NCBI RefSeq assembly: GCF_004348445.1
Contig: NZ_SMKV01000011.1
Coordinates: forward strand, 62,001-126,000
DNA: 64,000 bases
Reading direction: 5' to 3'
DNA from: Saccharopolyspora aridisoli
Lineage (GTDB): Bacteria; Actinomycetota; Actinomycetes; Mycobacteriales; Pseudonocardiaceae
In this document: in pieces, positions 20,324 to 28,438 of the stretch
Layout: each line of letters starts with the position of its first letter
Position numbering within the stretch: position 1 is the stretch's first letter
Notes under the pieces: model-generated
The model's database searches: none
Told to the model about the DNA's origin: nothing
Seen by the model: the letters and a program-made list of their open reading frames with translations, nothing else
Program-made: the position numbers and the translations under genes

Positions 20324-20991
20324 GCGGCCGCGGTGAGCAGTTCGCCCAGCGCCGCGACGTCGACATCGGCCAGCGAGTCGCGCAGCGTGCGGCGGGGGCC
20401 GGGCGACAGCGGCACCTCGCACGGGATCGCCAGCACAGCGCAGCCCGCGGCCTCGGCGGAGGCGACACCGGTGGGCGAGTCCTCGACCGCGACGCAGTCG
20501 GCGGGGTCGACGCCGAGCAGGCGAGCGGCCTTGAGGTACGGCTCGGGATCGGGCTTGTTCTTGCCGTCGACCTCGTCGCCGCAGACGGTGACGTCGAAGG
20601 AGTCGTGCCCCAGGGTGTCCAGAGCCAGGTCGGTGAGCGGGCGGATCGTGGAGGTCACCAGCGCGGTCCGCAGCCCCAGCTCCTTGGCGCGCTGCAGCGC
20701 CTCCTCGGCTCCCGGCCGCCAGGGCAGGCCCTCGCCGAACAGCTCGGTCATGCGGCGCGCGACCCAGCTGGCGGCGCCCGCGATCTCGGAGTTCCCGTCG
20801 GGCAGGCCCAGGTCGATGAGCAGCAGGCGCATGCTGCGGGTCATGTTGGAGCCGACCATGTCCTCGCGGGTCTGCTGCGAGAGGCGCCCGCCTCGATGCG
20901 CCGCGTAGTCGTCGAGCGCGATCGTCCAGAGCTTCTCGGAATCGACGAGCGTGCCGTCCATGTCGAACAGCACCGCGGCGGGCTGAGCCAC
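20320..20991 (-). CDS. HAD superfamily phosphatase (subfamily IA)
   Basis: 223-residue phosphatase/phosphomutase. Motif I FDMDGTLVDSE (nucleophile and acid/base Asp), motif II VTSTIRP, motif III Lys in NKPDPEPYLKAARLLG, motif IV CVAVEDSPTGVASAEAAG. The helical cap between motifs I and II places it with beta-phosphoglucomutase-like proteins; the DMDGTLVDSE form is shared by several sugar-phosphate phosphatases. GTG at 20991 has GGAG about 9 nt upstream; the larger frame reaching to 23172 is a shadow of the next gene. Translationally coupled to the homoserine dehydrogenase-like gene. Confidence 0.88.
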   Translation of the reverse strand: MAQPAAVLFDMDGTLVDSEKLWTIALDDYAAHRGGRLSQQTREDMVGSNMTRSMRLLLIDLGLPDGNSEIAGAASWVARRMTELFGEGLPWRPGAEEALQRAKELGLRTALVTSTIRPLTDLALDTLGHDSFDVTVCGDEVDGKNKPDPEPYLKAARLLGVDPADCVAVEDSPTGVASAEAAGCAVLAIPCEVPLSPGPRRTLRDSLADVDVAALGELLTAAA

Positions 20992-21080
20992 GCGAGCACT
21001 CCGTTCAATGAGGTGGAAGGACCACTCCCAGTACACACGACAATCTGTACCGACTCCTACCCAAAGTGTCCGAAGACTCC

Positions 21081-23432
21081 TCAGATGACGTTGCGGTGTT
21101 GCAGGTAGCGGAACATCAGGATGCCGGGCAGCACCGGGATCCAGTAGGTGAGCAGCCGCGACAGCAGCACGGCGGCGACGGCCGCGGTGGGCGGCACGCC
21201 CATGGCCCCCAGCCCGGCGAGCAGGACCGCCTCGACCGCGCCGAGCCCGCCGGGCGAGGGCACCAGGTGGCCCAGGGTGTTGCCGACGACGAACACGATC
21301 GTCACCGCCGTCCAGGAGAAGTTCGAGTGCAGCGCGGCCAGCGACGTCGCGAGCCCCAGCCCGGAGACCACCAGGTAGCCGAGCCCCCCGCCGAACAGCT
21401 GCAGCGCGCGCACCGGGTGCCGCAGCGTCTCCAGCAGCTCCCGGCTCACCTCCCGCACCGACGGCAAGATCCGCCTCCGTCCCGGCGGGGACAGCACCAC
21501 CAGCACCGCAACCAGCACCGCGGCAGCGACGCCGACCATCAGCTGCCATCCGGGCAGCGACAGGTTGGTGAAGGTGCCCGACAGCCCGACCGCGAACACC
21601 CCGATCACCGACACCACGAACGCCACCGCGCCGGTTCCGGCCTGGTTGAGCAGCGTCACCCCCACCGCCAGCGGCCTGCGCAGCCCGAGCCGTTCCAAGT
21701 AGACGACGTTGATGCCGAAGAACCCGGCACCGCCCGGGGTGGTGCGCCCGGTGAACGCGGCGGCGACCTGGACCTGCAGGGTCAGCCAGAACGGCAGCGG
21801 GATCCGGCTGGAGCCCTGCACCGAGATCGACGACAGCACCACGGCGGCGAACCCGGTCACGACGGCCACCGCCAACCAGCCCCAGTTGGCGTGGCGCAGC
21901 GCCCCGAGCACGTCCCGGGTGTTGGACAGCTCGGGGATCAGCAGGTAGACGGCCGCACCGACCAGCAGCAGGCTCAGCACGGTGGTCGGTCGCACGGGTG
22001 AGCGGAAGCCGGGGATCGGTAGGCCGAGCCGGTCGGCGAGGGTCTCGCGCAGCTCGGCGAGGAAGTACCGGCCGCGCTGGGCCTGCGCGCGGATCCGGCG
22101 CGGCAGCGCCAGCGGCACCACGCTGCCCAGCGCCGCGGCCAGCGATTCGACGGGGAGAGCGGCGATCGCGCTGGTCACGGCCCTTTGGGTGCCGACGACG
22201 GCGGCCACCGACACCAGAGCTTCCGCCAGGTCCTGAGCGCAGCGGGCGTCGTCGGCGCCGGGGTGGCTGAAGGTGAACGACAGCAGCCACGGCCGCCCGT
22301 GCTCGTCCACCAGGATGTTCTTGGCCCGCAGGTCGTGGTGCGCGATGCGGGCCTCGGCCAGCAGCGCGACCTGCTCCCACACGCCCGCCAGCAGGTCGTC
22401 GTCGATCTCCTCCGGCGGCAGCTCCGTCAGCCGCCGCCCGGGGACCTCGCGCATCACCAGCAGCGCAGGCGCGTAGGGGACGTCGCCGGCGAGGACGACC
22501 TCGGGGGTGCGCACTCCGGCTCGGGCGGCGAGCAACGCCGCGTAGGCCTCGTGCTCGACCTCGTGGTGCGGGGTGGACAGGCTCGGCTCGTCCTGCACGT
22601 CGAGCAGCATCAGCAGGCGCTTGAGCTTGTACCAGCCGCCGGCTCGGCGGCTGAGCCTGCGCACCACCTTCACCCGCAGCGGCGGCCCGTCCACGGTGTC
22701 CACCGCGAACTCGCGCGGTTGCAGCAGCCGGTGCCGGAGCGCGCTGATCGACACCGGCGCCAGCCCCGCCTGCACGAGCTCGTCGAAGATGACCAGCTCC
22801 GAGACCTTCCGCCCCGGAGCTCCCCACACCAGGTGGCACAGCAGCCCGACGCCCCATCCGAGCAGCGCTCCCCCGACCGCGCCCAGCGGCAGGTGCAGGT
22901 CCAGGTGCACCACCGCGATCCCGGTCAGCAGGACCAGTCCCCAGCCCAGGTAGCGGGCGACCCGGCCGAAGTACGGGGTGGCGACCACGGCCAGCACGGT
23001 CACCACAGCGACCTCCTCCGACGGGAAGGGTCGACCGCCGGGTCCCTCCAGCAGCTGGTGCATGAGCATCGCGACCAGCCAGGTCAGCGCACCGGAGCCG
23101 GCGGACAGCAGCGCCACCCGGATCCACCCCAGGTAGGAGGTCGCCACGACCACGCCGACGATGCCCGCCCACGACCCGATCCAGGTCAACACCACCCAGA
23201 AGGGGTCGGCGACGCGCGGGAGGGCGATCAGCTGTTGGTGAACAGCGATCTCCACCGGGTTCGCCGGGATCAGCACCAGCAGCGCGCTCAGCACCAGCAG
23301 ACCCGCGACCAGGCCGAGTTTCGCGAGGTCACGAGGGTGGCGGCCGATGGACAGCCGCAGACGCGAACGCGGGGAAACACCGGTTCCCCCACTGGGCGCT
23401 GACGGGCTTCGCTCCACGGGCACCTGCTCCAC
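21081..23432 (-). CDS. PAP2-like / kinase-like / LPG-synthase-TM fusion membrane protein
   Basis: 783 residues in three parts. (1) 40-205: six-helix PAP2-like phosphatase region, but the catalytic motif is RPFPSEE instead of RPSFPSGH and the last motif is LHLPLGAVGG, lacking the usual His-x3-Asp. (2) About 215-430: kinase-like domain with HHDLRAKN at 365-372 (catalytic loop), but LLSF in place of DFG, so the metal-binding Asp is Ser. (3) 455-783: multi-helix lysylphosphatidylglycerol-synthase TM (TIGR00374/AglD-like) region ending in the TPGGAGFFGIN and LVPSPGGLGAVEA signatures. Likely role in lipid-linked transport or cell-envelope assembly is inference. GTG start at 23432; no clear operon partners. 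Confidence 0.85.
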   Translation of the reverse strand: MEQVPVERSPSAPSGGTGVSPRSRLRLSIGRHPRDLAKLGLVAGLLVLSALLVLIPANPVEIAVHQQLIALPRVADPFWVVLTWIGSWAGIVGVVVATSYLGWIRVALLSAGSGALTWLVAMLMHQLLEGPGGRPFPSEEVAVVTVLAVVATPYFGRVARYLGWGLVLLTGIAVVHLDLHLPLGAVGGALLGWGVGLLCHLVWGAPGRKVSELVIFDELVQAGLAPVSISALRHRLLQPREFAVDTVDGPPLRVKVVRRLSRRAGGWYKLKRLLMLLDVQDEPSLSTPHHEVEHEAYAALLAARAGVRTPEVVLAGDVPYAPALLVMREVPGRRLTELPPEEIDDDLLAGVWEQVALLAEARIAHHDLRAKNILVDEHGRPWLLSFTFSHPGADDARCAQDLAEALVSVAAVVGTQRAVTSAIAALPVESLAAALGSVVPLALPRRIRAQAQRGRYFLAELRETLADRLGLPIPGFRSPVRPTTVLSLLLVGAAVYLLIPELSNTRDVLGALRHANWGWLAVAVVTGFAAVVLSSISVQGSSRIPLPFWLTLQVQVAAAFTGRTTPGGAGFFGINVVYLERLGLRRPLAVGVTLLNQAGTGAVAFVVSVIGVFAVGLSGTFTNLSLPGWQLMVGVAAAVLVAVLVVLSPPGRRRILPSVREVSRELLETLRHPVRALQLFGGGLGYLVVSGLGLATSLAALHSNFSWTAVTIVFVVGNTLGHLVPSPGGLGAVEAVLLAGLGAMGVPPTAAVAAVLLSRLLTYWIPVLPGILMFRYLQHRNVI

Positions 23433-23553
23433 ACAGACTGGTCAGACAAGCCTCGGACCAGCGGGAGGAACCGTCAAACCGGCGCCTCCGGACCGGCCGG
23501 GCAGGTGATCATGAAATAGGCGAGGAGGTAGCGCTCGGGGAGGGCTTAGGTCG

Positions 23554-23559
23554 TAGGCT
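23554..23559 (+). promoter_or_regulatory. -10 box TAGGCT, leaderless PAC2 gene
   Basis: TAGGCT ends 6 nt before the GTG at 23566; no Shine-Dalgarno sequence near the start. Confidence 0.55.
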
Positions 23560-23565
23560 TGCGCA

Positions 23566-24465
23566 GTGACCGATCGCGAACAGACGCCCGAACCGAACGC
23601 CGACCTGCCGCGGTTGACGGACCCGATCGTGGTCTGCGCGTTCGAAGGATGGAACGACGCCGGGGACGCAGCCAGCTCCGCGATCGAGCACCTGCAGCTC
23701 ATCTGGGACGCCGAGTCGCTCAGCGAGCTCGACCCGGACCCGTACTACGACTTCCAGGTCACGCGGCCGACGGTCAAGCTCGTCGACGGCGTCACCCGGC
23801 AGGTCACCTGGCCGACGACCCGGCTGACGGTGTGCCGCCCGCCGGGAGCCGAGCACGACGTGATCCTGGTGCACGGCATCGAGCCGAACATGCGGTGGCG
23901 GGCCTTCTCCGCCGAGCTGGTCGAGAAGATCGAGAAGCTCGGGGCGCGCACTGTGGTGACCTTGGGGGCGCTGCTCGCCGATGCTCCGCACACGCGTCCG
24001 GTCCCGGTCAGCGGCACGGCCTACGACGAGGACTCGGCGACGACGTTCGGCCTGGAACGCACCCGTTACGAGGGCCCGACCGGGATCGTGGGCATCTTCC
24101 AGGACGCGTGCGTGCAAGCGGGCATCCCGGCGATCTCGTTCTGGGCGGCGGTGCCCCACTACGTCTCGCAGCCGCCCTCCCCGAAGGCGACGCTCGCGCT
24201 GCTGCACCGCGTCGAGGAGGCGCTGGACGTGGAGGTTCCGCTGGGCAACCTGCCAGACCAGGCCGAGGAGTGGGAGGAAACGGTCAGCGAGATGGCCGAG
24301 GAGGACGAGGACGTGCGCAACTACGTCCGCGCCCTCGAGGAGCGCGGTGACGCGGAGGTCCGGTTGACCGAGGCCAGCGGCGACGCGATCGCCGCCGAGT
24401 TCGAGCGCTACCTGCGCCGCCGGGGACCGGGGGGCAAGGGCCCGCTGGGGCCCGGACCGGGCTGA
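23566..24465 (+). CDS. PAC2 family protein
   Basis: 299-residue PAC2 (proteasome assembly chaperone 2-like) protein, common in actinobacteria (M. tuberculosis Rv2125 type) and homologous in fold to eukaryotic PAC2. Signatures: PIVVCAFEGWNDAGDAASSAIEHL, DPDPYYDFQVTRP, VHGIEPNMRWRAFS, VTLGALLADAPHTRPVPVSGTA, and GIPAISFWAAVPHYVSQPPSPKATLALLHRVEE. The fold resembles nucleoside phosphorylases. Function in bacteria is unproven; nearness to the proteasome locus (13-18 kb away) is suggestive but not evidence. The acidic coil at 240-270 is followed by a Gly/Pro-rich tail. Confidence 0.93.
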   Translation: MTDREQTPEPNADLPRLTDPIVVCAFEGWNDAGDAASSAIEHLQLIWDAESLSELDPDPYYDFQVTRPTVKLVDGVTRQVTWPTTRLTVCRPPGAEHDVILVHGIEPNMRWRAFSAELVEKIEKLGARTVVTLGALLADAPHTRPVPVSGTAYDEDSATTFGLERTRYEGPTGIVGIFQDACVQAGIPAISFWAAVPHYVSQPPSPKATLALLHRVEEALDVEVPLGNLPDQAEEWEETVSEMAEEDEDVRNYVRALEERGDAEVRLTEASGDAIAAEFERYLRRRGPGGKGPLGPGPG

Positions 24466-24481
24466 GCGCCTGCTCCACGAG

Positions 24482-24516
24482 CGGTCGACCGCGATCACCT
24501 CGATCGCGGTCGACCG
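24482..24516. terminator. Perfect bidirectional terminator
   Basis: A 15-bp perfect stem (CGGTCGACCGCGATC, 24482-24496, with 24502-24516) and 5-nt loop, followed on the plus strand by TCGTTCTTCTC. It separates the convergent PAC2 and flavoprotein genes. Confidence 0.85.
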
Positions 24517-24525
24517 TCGTTCTTC

Positions 24526-25761
24526 TCAGGCGGCGGCGCACTCGGCGATGAAGGCGTCGGCGGCGTTCGGGTCCAGGAACCACGAGGCCATGTCGTCGGG
24601 GTTGGCGAAGCCGTCGGCGAAGCGCTCGCCGACCGCGGGCAGCTGCGCGGCCGCCCCGAAGACGTTGAGCACGTGCGGGGGTGGCGGCTGCAGGGCTGCG
24701 TTGGCCCACGACGTGACGTGCTTGGCGAAGGTCCAGTAGCGGTCGAACGTGCTCTGCATCCAGCCCCAGTCGAATGCACCGTCACCGTTGGCGAGGATGC
24801 TCTCCAGGTAGATCTGCGCGCTTTGGCAGGCGGCGTTGGAGCCCTGCCCGGTGACCGGGTCGTTGAGCACCACGCTGTCGCCGAGACCGAGCACCAGGCG
24901 GCCTGAGGGCAGCTGCCCGGTCGGCTTGCTGACGGTCGGCGTCACCGCGCCGGCCAGGGTGCCGCCCTCGTCGGTGAGTTCGGCGTCGGCGAACCGCTCG
25001 TGCTCCCACGGGCAGTGCTCGCGCAGCAGGCCGAGCATCCGCTCCCACTGCCGCTGCGGTTCGGGCCGGTCATCGAAGGCGTCCAGCGGACCACCGGGAA
25101 CGCCTTCCAGCAGCAGGATTTCGCAGGCGCCGTCGAGCGTGTGCCCGGGGTAGCTGATGACCTCGCCGATGCCGGCGAGCGCGTTGAAGCGGGCGGCGGA
25201 GGAGTCGTCCGGGTCGCTGGAGTTGTGCGTTCCGCGCACGTAGGCGACCGAGAGCTCGCGCTGCGGTTCGGTGTAGGGCGAGCGCTGCGCGTCGCGTTCG
25301 AACAGCGCCCCGAGCTCGCTCTTGCCGGCCGCGACCACGACGAGGTCGAAGTCGGGCGCGATCTCGTCGAGCTCGGTCACCGATAGTTCGCGGTGGTCGA
25401 TCGTGCCGCCGCGCTCGGCGAACAGCTCGAGCCAGGCGGACATCTTCACGCGCTGGTCGATCGACAGCGCGTAGCCCTTCAGCGGCGCCATCCAGTCGAT
25501 GACCCGCTCCCCTTCCGGGCTCGCGACCGACACGCGCAGGCCGGTGAGCTGGGGCGCGGTGTCATCCCACAGGCCCAGCCCGTGCCGTCTTTCGATCTCC
25601 AGCGTCTGGTAGTACATCGACTGCGTCGACATGACCCGCCCGCTGCGGATCTGCTCCGCCGTCTGCGCCGAGATCAACGTGACGTCGTAGCGCTCGGCCT
25701 GCAGCGTGAGCGCCAGCTGCAGCCCCGCCTGCCCGGCTCCGACAATCAGGACTCTCCGCAT
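24526..25761 (-). CDS. Styrene monooxygenase-like FAD-binding protein
   Basis: 411-residue flavoprotein. N-terminal FAD motif MRRVLIVGAGQAGLQLALTLQ (GxGxxG), central DFDLVVVAAGKSELGALFERD, and C-terminal LVLGLGDSVVLNDPVTGQGSNAACQSAQIY, the GD motif of StyA-type/PHBH-fold monooxygenases. Such enzymes use FADH2 from a separate reductase; no reductase gene is adjacent. The ending WFLDPNAADAFIAECAA is the typical StyA-like tail. Substrate unknown. Start ATG 25761 has GGGGGA upstream; the frame extending to 25863 is unlikely. Alternative: a tryptophan-halogenase or geranylgeranyl-reductase-like protein is less likely. Confidence 0.87.
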   Translation of the reverse strand: MRRVLIVGAGQAGLQLALTLQAERYDVTLISAQTAEQIRSGRVMSTQSMYYQTLEIERRHGLGLWDDTAPQLTGLRVSVASPEGERVIDWMAPLKGYALSIDQRVKMSAWLELFAERGGTIDHRELSVTELDEIAPDFDLVVVAAGKSELGALFERDAQRSPYTEPQRELSVAYVRGTHNSSDPDDSSAARFNALAGIGEVISYPGHTLDGACEILLLEGVPGGPLDAFDDRPEPQRQWERMLGLLREHCPWEHERFADAELTDEGGTLAGAVTPTVSKPTGQLPSGRLVLGLGDSVVLNDPVTGQGSNAACQSAQIYLESILANGDGAFDWGWMQSTFDRYWTFAKHVTSWANAALQPPPPHVLNVFGAAAQLPAVGERFADGFANPDDMASWFLDPNAADAFIAECAAA

Positions 25762-25976
25762 GATCCCCCGGCCGCCTCTCGAGTGTCCCCATCTTCGGAA
25801 ATCTGGACCCACGGCGACATTTCGGACGAACGCCGTCGCTCCCCGTGATGACGCGATGATCAAATCAAACCCGTTCGCACCTGTCCACGGACGCCGGTCC
25901 TCGTTTCGATCAAGCGCAGATCAACGCTCCTGCGGTGTTCAATTGCCGTTCTTCCCAGTGCGGCCCGGAACGTGAA

Positions 25977-26019
25977 GAAGGGTGACCGGGGCCCTCGACG
26001 GACTTCCCGATCACCCTTC
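25977..26019 (-). terminator. Hairpin terminator after mshC
   Basis: GAAGGGTGACCGGG (25977-25990) pairs with CCCGATCACCCTTC (26006-26019) with one mismatch, 17 nt past the mshC stop. Confidence 0.75.
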
Positions 26020-26036
26020 GCCGATGTCGTAGGAGG

Positions 26037-27275
26037 TTAGAGCTCAACTCCGAGCAGGGCGTCCACCGCCGTGCGGATCAGGGACGGTGCGCCCTGGTCG
26101 TCACCGCCGGACCTGAGGGCCGCCTCCACCCAGGAGTCGACCGCGCGGAGCGCGCCCGAGGTGTCCAGGTCGTTGGACAGCGATGCGCGCAGCCCCGCGA
26201 TCGCCTCGGCCGCCGCCGGGCCGGAAGTCAGCGCGACCGCCTCCCGCCAGCGGGCCAACCGGGCGGCGCCCGACGTCAGCGCATCGGCGGTCCAGGAGCG
26301 GTCCTGGCGGTAGTGGCCGTCCAGCAGCGCCAGCCGGATCGCCATCGGATCCACCCGGTCCCCGCGCAGCCGCGAGACGAACACGAGGTTCCCGCGCGAC
26401 TTGGACATCTTCTCGCCGTCCAGCCCGATCATGCCGGAGTGCACGTAGTGCTTGGCGAACGGGAAGTCGCCGGAGAGGGCCTCGGCGTGCGCGGCGCTGA
26501 ACTCGTGGTGCGGGAAGATCAGGTCCGAGCCACCGCCCTGCACGTCGAACCCGAGCCCCAGCCGGTTCAGCGCGATCACCGAGCACTCCAGGTGCCACCC
26601 GGGACGGCCGGCACCCAGCTCGGAGTCCCAGGACGGCTCGCCCGGCCGGGCCATCCGCCACAGCAGCGCGTCCAGCGGGTGCTCCTTGCCCGGCCGGTCC
26701 GGGTCTCCACCGCGCTCGGCGAAGAAGGTGTTCATGGTGGCCTCGTCGTAGTTCGACTCGGAGCCGAACCGGCCGGTCGCCTGGTGCCGGAAGTAGATGT
26801 CCGGGTACTCGCCGTCATCGGCCCGGTAGGCGGCACCGGAGGCCAGCAGCTTTCCCACGGCCTCGACGATCTCCGGGATGGACTCCACGGCGCCGATGAA
26901 GTCCGCGGGAGGCAGCACCCGCAGCGCCTCCATGTCCTCCCGGAACAACGCGGTCTCGCGCATCGCGAGGACGATCCAGTCCTCGTTGTCCCGCTCGGCC
27001 CGCTCCAGCAGCGGGTCGTCGATGTCGGTGACGTTCTGCACGTAGTGGACCTGGTGACCGTTGTCCAGCCACACCCGGTGGATCAGGTCGAACGCCAGGT
27101 AGGTCGCGGCGTGGCCGAGGTGGGTGGCGTCGTACGGGGTGATGCCGCAGACGTACATCCGCGCTTCGGGCCCGGGCTCGGTGGGCCTGATCTCAGCAGC
27201 GGAGGTGTCGAAGAGCTGAAGTGGACGTGGGGTGCCTTCCACCTCGGGGACGGAAACCGATGACCAGGGTTGCAT
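26037..27275 (-). CDS. mshC: Mycothiol ligase MshC
   Basis: Cysteine:1D-myo-inositol 2-amino-2-deoxy-alpha-D-glucopyranoside ligase, the ATP-dependent step joining cysteine to GlcN-Ins in mycothiol synthesis. 412 residues, a cysteinyl-tRNA-synthetase paralog. [24 protein letters not shown] carries the zinc-binding Cys (C43) and HLGH at 52-55; WHLECSVIA and [13 protein letters not shown] carry other zinc ligands; KMSKSRGN is intact. It lacks the tRNA anticodon-binding C-terminus of CysS. ATG 27275 is 7 nt after a TAAGGT box; the longer frame to 28121 is not homologous. Defines a mycothiol-using actinobacterium. Confidence 0.95.
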   Translation of the reverse strand: MQPWSSVSVPEVEGTPRPLQLFDTSAAEIRPTEPGPEARMYVCGITPYDATHLGHAATYLAFDLIHRVWLDNGHQVHYVQNVTDIDDPLLERAERDNEDWIVLAMRETALFREDMEALRVLPPADFIGAVESIPEIVEAVGKLLASGAAYRADDGEYPDIYFRHQATGRFGSESNYDEATMNTFFAERGGDPDRPGKEHPLDALLWRMARPGEPSWDSELGAGRPGWHLECSVIALNRLGLGFDVQGGGSDLIFPHHEFSAAHAEALSGDFPFAKHYVHSGMIGLDGEKMSKSRGNLVFVSRLRGDRVDPMAIRLALLDGHYRQDRSWTADALTSGAARLARWREAVALTSGPAAAEAIAGLRASLSNDLDTSGALRAVDSWVEAALRSGGDDQGAPSLIRTAVDALLGVEL

Positions 27276-27282
27276 GCATCCG

Positions 27283-27288
27283 ACCTTA
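27283..27288 (-). promoter_or_regulatory. -10 box TAAGGT, leaderless mshC
   Basis: TAAGGT ends 7 nt before the mshC ATG; no Shine-Dalgarno sequence. Confidence 0.55.
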
Positions 27289-27669
27289 AACGTCCGGGAC
27301 GAGGCGCCGCCTCCATCCGGGGCATCACCCGTGTCACATGCTGGGACACCCCGGGGAGCAGTTCTTCCCCGGAAGCACCGGCGTCTCGTTCTCCACCCCG
27401 TTCCGCCGATCCTCCCGCCAGCGAACGATCCCTCAGATCCGCTGCCGGACACCTGCGCCTCTGACCATTCTTGGCTGGTCAAGCGAGTAACACGCGCCCC
27501 ATGAGAACACCGGGGAAACAAAGCGCGGCACAAGCGGAATCGACGTCCTCCCGCCGATCCCGAACGCTGGAGGCGATCGGGGGAGCTCGTACGCGCTGAA
27601 CGGCGCGCAGATCGGCAAACCGCCGAGATAGGTCCGGTTCCCCGAAGCAGGGCTTCGATCCGGCAGACC
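27289..27669. other. Non-coding stretch upstream of mshC
   Basis: About 380 nt with no recognisable gene on either strand; open frames here have no family resemblance. It continues into the ABC ATPase remnant. Confidence 0.5.
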
Positions 27670-27993
27670 TCGTGGCCGGAGGGCGACGGCCGCCGTCGTG
27701 AACTCCACCTCCTCCGTCGCCGAGGGCGGGCCTTCGTGGTGATGGGCTGTCCGGTTCGGGCGAGTCGACGCTCATCCGCATGGTCCACGGGCTGCTCGCA
27801 CCCACCGACGGCGCGGTGTCGACAACGACGGCCGCGGCCTGCGCGCGGGGCACCGACGGGCGGGAGATCACCGAACGCGCGGCGAGGCGCTGCGACTGGT
27901 CGGGCTCCAGGGTTCCCCGCGGGGGTGCGCCAGCTCGTCGGGCTGGCCCGCGCGCTGGCCACGGGCACCGACGTGCTGCTCGGGGGGAGCGGG
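27670..27993 (+). pseudogene. Remnant of a glycine-betaine/proline-type ABC ATPase
   Basis: Fragments of a ProV/OpuAA-like ATPase on the plus strand. After a diverged [12 protein letters not shown] stretch, FVVMG (27733-27746) leads by a one-base deletion into [24 protein letters not shown], where the Walker A Lys is Glu (GSGEST). A further frame gives [10 protein letters not shown], then another [20 protein letters not shown], matching the [13 protein letters not shown] signature region. The Q-loop region and everything after Walker B are deleted. Several frameshifts and deletions mean it is long dead. No permease or binding-protein remnant was found beside it. Confidence 0.75.
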
Positions 27994-28372
27994 CGTGGGG
28001 GTTGCCCTGTGCCAGAACGGCGTAGATCGGGCCCCTCCAGCTCGGTCGCGTTGACCGTGTGGCCGCGGCGTTCGAGGAGTTCCCTCTTGAGCGGGCCCAG
28101 GGCGCTGGGCACCTCGCCCATCGGTCACACCGCTTCCCGGCCCGTTCTCTCCTCCACAGCAGCGGCTTTCACCAACGACCACCGGATCGTGCGATGGCGA
28201 TTCGCTCGCGTTTTCGAATCGCCGGGTGCACCATTGGCACATGAGTTCGAGAAGGACGGCCCAGCCCAGAAACGCCCGTTCGACGATCCGGCGCTTTCTC
28301 CCACGACGGAACGAAGGAGAACCGGAGCCAGCCTGACCGAGCCTGGTGCTCGACAACCGGGCCGATGCCACC
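27994..28372. other. Non-coding stretch, possible further gene debris
   Basis: No supported gene. On the minus strand 28020-28121 reads [23 protein letters not shown], faintly like the C-terminal part of a gamma-glutamyltransferase, but too short to call. Confidence 0.35.
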
Positions 28373-28399
28373 AGTGCCCCAACATGCCCTAGCGGCACT
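28373..28399 (-). terminator. Weak hairpin after the VWA gene
   Basis: AGTGCC (28373-28378) pairs with GGCACT (28394-28399) about 40 nt past the VWA stop. Short stem, so tentative. Confidence 0.35.
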
Positions 28400-28438
28400 T
28401 GCTTCTTGACAACTCCAGAGTGGAAAAGCAGCGACCGC

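Noticed and set aside
20320..23172. A 950-codon minus-strand open frame
   Set aside because: Only the last 223 codons (the HAD phosphatase) are protein-like; the rest is a shadow of the 783-residue membrane protein.
28020..28121. Possible gamma-glutamyltransferase fragment on the minus strand
   Set aside because: Only about 25 residues look similar (LLERRGHTV) and no catalytic Thr region is present. Too short to support.
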